Part shown: in pieces, positions 51,036-55,588 of the stretch
Layout of the letters: every line of letters begins with the position of its first letter
How positions within the stretch are numbered: the first letter of the stretch is position 1
Assembly (NCBI RefSeq): GCF_041677825.1
Contig: NZ_JBAYPG010000025.1
Span: 1 to 55,588 of the forward strand
DNA from: Castellaniella sp041677825
GTDB taxonomy: Bacteria; Pseudomonadota; Gammaproteobacteria; Burkholderiales; Burkholderiaceae_B
Direction: 5' to 3'
Length of the DNA stretch: 55,588 bases
Notes under the pieces: model-generated
Told to the model about the DNA's origin: nothing
Database searches by the model: none
Seen by the model: the letters and a program-made list of their open reading frames with translations, nothing else
Made by a program: the position numbers and the translations under genes

Positions 51036-51638
51036 TCAGAAGGTATTGACCCGCGCGTCAATCAGGCGGCTGTGTGCATCCCCCGGCTCAAGGGGCACGA
51101 CGAATGCCGGTTCCCGCGCCAGCGTGATGTGCAGGGTATCGCCTGTCTCCAGTTGCCGTGTCCCGCCCAGGTGGGCGGGCAGGCGCAGCAGGGCGGTGCC
51201 GCTGGCACAATGCAGCAGGGTGTCACCGGCCCTCATGGGCAGGTTCTGGGCATGGCTGCGCAAATCGACACAGCCATGCGCCTGCTTGCGCAACAGTTGC
51301 AGCATGAACAGATGGGCGGGGGTGCCGGCAGCGTGTGTGCTGCAGGGGTCTTCCGCGGCGAAATAGAGCCGGCTTCCAGGCTCGAGGCGGGTAGTCTGTG
51401 CGCTGCGTATCCTGGTCCAGTGCAGCGGGCCGCCAGTCACCAGCATCAGAATGCAATCGAGGTCCTGCGCGACCGGACAGGCGCCGCCATCGTGGATGTC
51501 GAGGCTGAGCGCGCGCCAGAGCACGCCCTCGGTGGCCTGCGCACAGGCGTGTGCGGCCAGTACCTGTGCCCTTGCGTGCGGCCCCCACGGCGCAGCGGGG
51601 CTATCGGCAGCAGGGATCAGGCGGACCGCGTCGGTCAT
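51036..51638 (-). CDS. hypothetical protein (200 aa), HutD-like fold possible
   Basis: A 200-residue soluble protein without signal peptide. It is rich in beta-strand-like segments (VLWRALSLDIHDGG, DCILMLVTGGPLHWTR, LEPGSRLYFAAEDP and LRLPAHLGGTRQLETGDTLH), which gives a double cupin-like or HutD-like impression. I see no complete metal-binding cupin motif. The ATG at 51638 is supported by the four-base ATGA overlap with the upstream gene, so the two genes are one operon. Function unknown. Confidence 0.6.
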   Translation of the reverse strand: MTDAVRLIPAADSPAAPWGPHARAQVLAAHACAQATEGVLWRALSLDIHDGGACPVAQDLDCILMLVTGGPLHWTRIRSAQTTRLEPGSRLYFAAEDPCSTHAAGTPAHLFMLQLLRKQAHGCVDLRSHAQNLPMRAGDTLLHCASGTALLRLPAHLGGTRQLETGDTLHITLAREPAFVVPLEPGDAHSRLIDARVNTF

Positions 51639-51997
51639 GCCGAATGCGAATGGCATTGCCGGCCGACCCAGGCGCGCACCCGCTGCAGCGTGTCTGCGTC
51701 GACCCACCATTGGGGAACGCTGCTTTTCAGGATCAGCGGCCCATTGGAGGTACCCTGGGCAAGATCCTGTGCGCACAGGCTGCCTATGAACTGGCCGTAG
51801 GGCTGGTAGCCGGGCTCGTTGACGAAACTGCGGTCGTAGAATTCGATGCGCAGTCCGCCGAAGGCCGTGCACTTGAGTGCGGGTGCGTGGGGGCAGGCCT
51901 GTGCCGGCATTGCGGCGCGCAGGGTCATGGGGGCCCCCAGATAGGGATCGATGTCCAGCAAGGTGTCTGTCGGCGACATGGGATATTCCTGTGACAT
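51635..51997 (-). CDS. hypothetical protein (120 aa) coupled to the gene at 51036
   Basis: A 120-residue hydrophilic protein without export signal. Conserved-looking core: CTAFGGLRIEFYDRSFVNEP then GYQPYGQFIGSLCAQDL, and SVPQWWVDADTLQRVRAWV near the end. AGGAG lies six bases before the ATG at 51997. Its stop overlaps the next gene. It diverges from the cysteine-synthase-like gene at 52187. I recognise no family. Confidence 0.6.
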   Translation of the reverse strand: MSQEYPMSPTDTLLDIDPYLGAPMTLRAAMPAQACPHAPALKCTAFGGLRIEFYDRSFVNEPGYQPYGQFIGSLCAQDLAQGTSNGPLILKSSVPQWWVDADTLQRVRAWVGRQCHSHSA

Positions 51998-52186
51998 GGC
52001 ATGCTCCTGTTTTTGAAGCCAGGCGCCTGGTCGTGGGCATCCTGACTCCACGGTTTCAGATCCATTATGCCGCCTCGGGTGACAATTCTGCCTCGAACCC
52101 CGGCAGGGCACGGGGGTATGCATGTGCTGGCCGGATGCGGTTCCCCTACAATCTGATCACGATCCCCGACCCAGCAGGTGCCTGTC

Positions 52187-53290
52187 ATGTCCGTCTGTCC
52201 CCATGCCGCCAGCGTTCTGTCTGCCGACGACCGCCAATGGACCCGTGCGGCGATTACCCTGCTCGAGGCGGATGGTCGGCGCTCTGCCGATACGCATCTG
52301 GTCAAGCCGGATTTCCCGGGGCTGCGCGGGATCGATATTTATTTCAAGGACGAGAGTACCCATCCCACCGGCAGCCTGAAGCACCGTCTGGCGCGGTCCC
52401 TGTTCCTGTACGGGATCTGCAATGGTCATATCTGCCGCAATACCACGCTGGTGGAGGCCTCGTCGGGCTCCACGGCCGTTTCGGAAGCCTACTTCGCCCG
52501 CCTGCTGGGCCTGCGCTTCATCGCTGTGATGACCCGTTCGACCAGTGCCCAGAAAATTCAGGCCATCGAGCGCTTTGGGGGGCGCTGTCACCTGGTCGAT
52601 CATGCACACGAAGTCTACGGCGTTGCCCAGGCGCTGGCGGATGAGACCGGTGGATATTATCTGGACCAGTTCACCCACGCCGAGCGGGCAACCGACTGGC
52701 GCGGCAACAACAATATCGCCGAAAGCATCTTCCGGCAGATGGAAGGTGAACCCCACCCGGTGCCCGACTGGGTGGTGATGAGTGCCGGCACCGGGGGTAC
52801 CTCGGCCACGCTGGGGCGATATATCCGCTACCGGAATCTGGCCTCGCAGCTGTGCGTGGTCGATGTCGAGGGCTCGGCCTTTCTGGATGCCTGGCAGACT
52901 GGCGACCGGGCCATCACGGCGCGCGGCTCGCGAATCGAGGGGATCGGGCGCCCGCGCGTCGAGCCGTCCTTCATTCCCACGGTCATCGATCACATGTTCC
53001 GCATCGATGATGCCGCATCGATTGCCGCGGCGCATGCGCTGTCGGATCGGCTGTTTCGCCGGGTCGGGGGCTCGACCGGCACGAATTTCATGGGGGTGCT
53101 GTGCCTCGCGGCCCAGATGCGGGCCCAGGGCGGGGACGGCTCGCTGGTGACCCTGATCTGTGACAGCGGCGACCGCTATGCGGCGACCTATTACGATCCG
53201 GGCTGGCTGAAGGCGCAGGGGCTGGACATCACCCCCTGGCGTACCCGGATCGAGCAGTTTCTGGATACGGGTGGCGGGCTTTGCCCTTGA
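52187..53290 (+). CDS. PLP-dependent cysteine-synthase-fold enzyme (Cds1-like)
   Basis: A 367-residue fold-type II PLP enzyme. The Schiff-base lysine is in STHPTGSLKHRLARSLF, the substrate/phosphate loop in EASSGSTAVSEAYFARLLG, and the PLP phosphate-binding glycines in SAGTGGTSATLGRY. The EASSGSTAVSEAYF motif separates this group from CysK/CysM and matches the Cds1 type, described in Mycobacterium as an L-cysteine desulfhydrase (cysteine to pyruvate, H2S and ammonia). I start at ATG 52187; GTG 52178 is an alternative. It diverges from the hypothetical pair. Confidence 0.85.
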   Translation: MSVCPHAASVLSADDRQWTRAAITLLEADGRRSADTHLVKPDFPGLRGIDIYFKDESTHPTGSLKHRLARSLFLYGICNGHICRNTTLVEASSGSTAVSEAYFARLLGLRFIAVMTRSTSAQKIQAIERFGGRCHLVDHAHEVYGVAQALADETGGYYLDQFTHAERATDWRGNNNIAESIFRQMEGEPHPVPDWVVMSAGTGGTSATLGRYIRYRNLASQLCVVDVEGSAFLDAWQTGDRAITARGSRIEGIGRPRVEPSFIPTVIDHMFRIDDAASIAAAHALSDRLFRRVGGSTGTNFMGVLCLAAQMRAQGGDGSLVTLICDSGDRYAATYYDPGWLKAQGLDITPWRTRIEQFLDTGGGLCP

Positions 53291-53365
53291 ATCTGTCAGC
53301 CACCGGCGCTCACCGGAGCCCGCACCATCCTCGCCTGCCCCGTCAAAGGCGATCTGTGGCCTGGT

Positions 53366-54862
53366 TCAACGATCGGCCCCGGCCCGCAGGCGTTCACGAT
53401 CATGCAGATCTTTCCAGGCCACGCCCAGGGCAAGCAGGATCACCAGGATGATGAAACCAAAGCCGATCATCGTGGCACGTGGCCACGAAGTCAGCGCCAG
53501 CGAGCCGAACACGGCCGCCGTGATCATTGCGATGCCCACCGAGGTGCCGATACGCTGGCCTGTCTGCATGATGGCCCCTGAACTGCCGGCATAATCCAGG
53601 GGTACATCCATGAGGGTGAGGGTCTGATTGGGGCTGATGACCGAACCCTGGGCCAGGCCGACGAAAGACAGCGTGAGCATCAGCCACCAGACGCTGGCCA
53701 GGTTGTGCTCTTCGAGATAGATCACCAGAATGCTCAAGGCCAGCCCGATCACTGCGAGCCACAACCCGCCGATCACGATCCTGCGCCCGAATTGCATGAC
53801 GCGCCGTCCGGCCCAGTCGGCCGCCCAAGAGGACAGCAGGGCCGCCGGAATGCCGAACAGGCCGGATTGCAGGGCGCTCATCCCCAGCCCTTCCTGTACG
53901 TAGAGGGCCACCAGTACCCAGATGCTGGTCATGCCAAGAAAGTAGAGGCTCATGATGAGCACGCCGTTGGTGAAGCTGGACGTGGAGAAAATGGCCAGGT
54001 CCACCATCGGGCTGTAGCCCTTGCGAGCCATGCGCCGCTCCCAGATGACCCAGATGGCCGTCAGCAGAAGGCCGGTGGGCAGCATCAGCCAGGTCAGGGG
54101 CGAGGTTCTCGATTCCATGAACGGGAACAATATGGCCAGTACGGCCAGCCCCAACAGGGCAGAACCGACGGGGTCCAGCGTACGCCAGCCGCTTTGGCCT
54201 TGCGGGCCGGCCGCATCAGCCGTTCTGGAGAGCGCACGAATCAGTGGCCGGGGAAACCATTTGAAGCCCAGGAACAGCACCAGAAAGCCGATCGGAACAT
54301 TCACCAGAAACGTCAGCCGCCAGCCCAGATCGGATCCACCCAGTTCGATCAGCACGCCGCCCAGTACTGGTCCGATCGCCACGGAGAAGCCCACGATGGT
54401 GCCGAAATAGCCAAACGCCCGGCCGCGCTCCGCGCCGCGAAAATACTGCTGGATCATGCCCAGCCCCTGGGGGTTGAGCAAGCCAGAACCGATGCCCTGT
54501 ATGAATCGGGCTGCATTCAGCCAGCGGGCATCGGGTGCGAATCCGGCTGCAATCGACGCGGCGGTGAACAGGGTGACGCCGATCAGGAAGATGCCACCGC
54601 GGCCCATGAGGTCGCCCGCCCGGCCAGCGGCCACCAACACCACGCCGAAGGTGAGCGCGTAGCCCGACAGGACCCACTGGATGTCCGACTGCGTTGCGCC
54701 AAGCGATACCTGGATGGACGGCAGGGCGACGTTCACGATGCTGACACCGATCAACGACATGAAGATGGTGGTGAGCAGCACCGCGAGAATGCGCCAGCGC
54801 GCGGGGTCGGGGGAGGGGTCGGGGTCTCTGGGGCGCGGGCCGGGCTGCGGATTTTTTTTCAT
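53366..54862 (-). CDS. DHA2-family (14-TM) MFS efflux transporter
   Basis: A 498-residue membrane protein of the drug:proton antiporter-2 family (EmrB/QacA type). The first segments read ILAVLLTTIFMSLIGVSIVN with VALPSIQVSLGA, followed by WVLSGYALTFG, and motif A AGRAGDLMGRG in the loop between helices 2 and 3. FGYFGTIVGFSVAIGPVLGG is the antiporter motif C. About 14 hydrophobic segments are visible. It exports small molecules, substrate unknown, with the proton gradient. It ends 75 bases after the convergent Cds1-like gene stop. ATG 54862 is the only good start. Confidence 0.92.
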   Translation of the reverse strand: MKKNPQPGPRPRDPDPSPDPARWRILAVLLTTIFMSLIGVSIVNVALPSIQVSLGATQSDIQWVLSGYALTFGVVLVAAGRAGDLMGRGGIFLIGVTLFTAASIAAGFAPDARWLNAARFIQGIGSGLLNPQGLGMIQQYFRGAERGRAFGYFGTIVGFSVAIGPVLGGVLIELGGSDLGWRLTFLVNVPIGFLVLFLGFKWFPRPLIRALSRTADAAGPQGQSGWRTLDPVGSALLGLAVLAILFPFMESRTSPLTWLMLPTGLLLTAIWVIWERRMARKGYSPMVDLAIFSTSSFTNGVLIMSLYFLGMTSIWVLVALYVQEGLGMSALQSGLFGIPAALLSSWAADWAGRRVMQFGRRIVIGGLWLAVIGLALSILVIYLEEHNLASVWWLMLTLSFVGLAQGSVISPNQTLTLMDVPLDYAGSSGAIMQTGQRIGTSVGIAMITAAVFGSLALTSWPRATMIGFGFIILVILLALGVAWKDLHDRERLRAGADR

Positions 54863-55033
54863 TCAGTGGATGATACCTGTATGGGCAGCACGCATGTGTG
54901 GGTGAACGGGTTGACTCGCCGCGCACCTGGATCGGCGGCCCGAGCCCGAATTATCAGACGGCTGGGTATCCGGATGCAAATCACCGGTATTATCCGGTAT
55001 GCTCGTAACCTTGTTGAATTCGAGAGTGTGGGC

Positions 55034-55276
55034 ATGCATCGCAGCGTTTTTTTCTTGTGCCTTGTTTCATTGGCGGGTTGTTCGATGTTCGAGCAGCCCC
55101 GTTTCCAGCGTCAGGCCAGCCCGGCCCACGTCAGTTCGAACGCCTGCCGGCTCGATCCACAAAGCTGCATGTTCGATGGTCAGTATGAGCCTGGCGAACG
55201 CCAGTTTGCCGAAGAAGAGGCCCGCCGCCTGAATCGCGCCCAGGTCGAGCGCCTGCGGCGCATGGCCATTCATTGA
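55034..55276 (+). CDS. small lipoprotein (80 aa)
   Basis: An 80-residue protein with a lipoprotein signal: MHRSVFFLCLVSLAGC, the cysteine at position 16 being acylated, followed by a hydrophilic mature part. The mature part has CRLDPQSCMFDGQYEPGERQ then AEEEARRLNRAQVERLRRMA, so one possible disulfide and a charged amphipathic C-terminal helix. The family is unknown to me. It is monocistronic and lies just before tRNA-Ile2. Confidence 0.65.
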   Translation: MHRSVFFLCLVSLAGCSMFEQPRFQRQASPAHVSSNACRLDPQSCMFDGQYEPGERQFAEEEARRLNRAQVERLRRMAIH

Positions 55277-55285
55277 GCATAGAAA

Positions 55286-55362
<77 letters not shown>

Positions 55363-55442
55363 ACGGCCACCCGGGCAGAACGCGCGGCGATGGCAAGCCT
55401 GCAATTATTGCACAAGTCGGGAAATTTTCCGAGACATAGTCT

Positions 55443-55588
55443 TTTCCAATATGACATGAGTCTGGGCGGGGTCTTGTGTTTCCAACATGAGATGAGTCTG
55501 AAGCGGGGAAGGTAGAAGTCGTCGATCATGAGGCATGGTGATCGATATGCAGGAAGAACGGCTCGACAGCATCGAGCGTTTGGAACAG
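55443..55588 (+). mobile_element. probable left end of a mobile element, cut off by the window edge
   Basis: TTTCCAATATGACATGAGTC (55443-) and TTTCCAACATGAGATGAGTC (55479-) are 22-bp direct repeats differing at two positions, 36 bases apart. Such paired subterminal repeats resemble transposase-binding sites. An open frame begins at ATG 55535 (MVIDMQEERLDSIERLEQ) and runs past the end. It could be the start of a transposase, but I cannot identify a family from 18 codons; the tRNA-Ile2 gene is 81 bases before the first repeat. Confidence 0.4.

Noticed and set aside
53705..55276. Open frame of 523 codons on the plus strand covering the efflux pump and the small lipoprotein
   Set aside because: Only its last 80 codons have protein-like features (signal, lipobox); the rest is the complement of the MFS gene. 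I keep only 55034-55276.

Overview
The window reads as a chromosome segment from a GC-rich beta-proteobacterium, most likely Burkholderiales and probably Alcaligenaceae (the Bordetella/Castellaniella/Pusillimonas neighbourhood). This is inferred from remembered gene families and gene order, not from a search. The blocks argG / DUF3579 / argF / rpsT / murJ, adk-kdsB-Trm112-lpxK-exbD-exbB, clpS-clpA, and coaBC-lspA-ileS-ribF next to purN-rsmB-uvrD look like ordinary core chromosome of that group.

Layout. (1) 1-4929 is a small catabolic locus. A FadR-type GntR repressor and an SDR dehydrogenase face a second SDR and a GlcD/D-lactate-dehydrogenase-like flavoenzyme, with a FadR-type operator in the divergent promoter. 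(2) 5000-11066 is accessory DNA ending at tRNA-Ala(CGC). It holds a WYL-domain regulator of the BrxR/CapW kind and a palindromic operator found both before that gene and at a second promoter. Behind the second promoter lies what looks like a collapsed BREX-like (PglZ) defence operon: an HTH_17 piece joined to a PglZ C-terminal piece, then a translationally coupled unknown gene. Next comes a 2.8-kb unit bounded by 21-bp direct repeats that copy the tRNA-Ala 3' end. It carries a truncated HigA antitoxin, a second HTH_17 remnant, an AlbA_2/Schlafen-type ATPase-fold gene and a ParA-type ATPase. (3) 11098-16599 has a peroxidase-like protein, an alpha/beta hydrolase, arginine biosynthesis (argG, argF) and rpsT. 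(4) 16649-22999, on the minus strand, covers the envelope and nucleotide genes: murJ, an SDR, adk, kdsB, Trm112-like, lpxK and exbDB. (5) 23000-23569 is a long AT-rich gap with DnaA-box-like sites. (6) 23570-35498 runs sodB, DUF192, a cold-shock gene, clpS-clpA, pqiABC and putA. (7) 35516-48761 is housekeeping: dut, coaBC, lspA, ileS, ribF, purN, rsmB, a UvrD/Rep helicase, an ABC-F ATPase and prmB. (8) 48939-55362 has a BetT-type transporter, a coupled pair of unknown genes, a cysteine-synthase-fold enzyme, a 14-TM efflux pump, a tiny lipoprotein and tRNA-Ile2(CAU). An incomplete, probably mobile sequence runs off the right end.

Two wider patterns stand out. One is the remodelled defence island at 5-11 kb, where an apparent repressor and its operators outlived most of the operon they probably controlled. 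The other is GC-rich tandem duplications of about 17-24 bp placed at or just after stop codons (hydrolase, argG, clpS, betT) and inside lpxK and rsmB, where they lengthen the proteins.
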